This document shows, piece after piece, positions 63,972 through 64,000 of a DNA stretch of 64,000 nucleotides. The translations under genes were made by a program, and so were the position numbers. The stretch is from NCBI RefSeq assembly GCF_001612635.1, contig NZ_BDAV01000006.1:434001-498000 (forward strand). The letters are read 5' to 3'. The stretch comes from Nocardia africana NBRC 100379 (GTDB lineage Bacteria; Actinomycetota; Actinomycetes; Mycobacteriales; Mycobacteriaceae). Numbering within the stretch: position 1 is the stretch's first letter; every line of letters begins with the position of its first letter. A model generated the notes under the pieces. It saw nothing but the letters and a program-made list of their open reading frames with translations. It was not told the origin of the DNA and ran no database searches.

Positions 63972-64000
63972 GGTTGTCCAATCTACCGCTCACGCAGATG

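Noticed and set aside
1..64000. CRISPR array, insertion sequence or integrase
   Set aside because: No spaced direct repeats or transposase/integrase motifs were seen anywhere in the window.

Overview
The window is high-GC actinobacterial chromosome, most likely from Nocardia or a close mycolate-containing relative (Mycobacteriales). The support is a full yrbE/mce import operon, a latex-clearing-protein gene with a TetR regulator, a tmRNA encoding the tag ADSHQRDYALAA, many GTG starts, many 1-4 nt stop/start overlaps, and the order prfB - mscS - ftsE - ftsX - ... - smpB - ssrA. I see no plasmid, complete prophage, insertion sequence or CRISPR array.

Layout. 1-7.7 kb (minus strand): an mce operon that starts with two very small membrane proteins, then yrbEA, yrbEB and five mce genes; the last one runs off the window edge. 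8.0-13.5 kb: a degraded zinc-ribbon reading frame, then a minus-strand row reading lcp (rubber oxygenase), a small membrane protein, apbE, a four-histidine membrane cytochrome, a NuoF-like flavoprotein and a 3Fe-4S ferredoxin. A TetR gene diverges from lcp across a palindromic operator. 14-16 kb: tRNA-Ala(GGC) with a strong hairpin, next to a DUF222/HNH (13E12-like) gene that carries two LexA (SOS) boxes and a small coiled-coil partner. 16-29.5 kb: ordinary accessory metabolism, including a DsbA-like protein, a TetR/SDR pair with tandem operators, a DapB-like reductase, a secreted lipase, two MFS exporters, phosphoglucomutase, an orphan DUF190 protein and an aldonolactone oxidase.

29.5-33.7 kb: an envelope-stress operon of ECF sigma factor, a zinc anti-sigma protein fused to an Asp23-like domain, several Asp23/Gls24 proteins, a DUF2273-like protein, a DUF6286-like protein and AmaP. 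33.8-55.5 kb: regulators (XRE, LuxR, two AraC types, TetR, GlxA type), YceI, two acyl-CoA synthetases in one operon, mscL, a frameshifted beta-lactamase-like hydrolase, SDR, TAP-like peptidase, thioesterase, a 928-residue membrane-anchored periplasmic-binding-type receptor, dienelactone hydrolase, a DUF899 protein and a truncated NIPSNAP gene.

55.5-64 kb: the conserved core with ssrA, smpB, recQ, ftsX, ftsE, mscS and prfB. Scattered through it are three related tiny single-span membrane proteins, one of them overlapping the end of mscS.

The most interesting points are the putative flavin/heme/iron-sulfur electron-transfer module directly downstream of lcp, the tandem SOS boxes on the DUF222/HNH gene, the sigma/anti-sigma-Asp23 operon and the trio of small membrane paralogues. 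All functions are inferred from sequence reading only.
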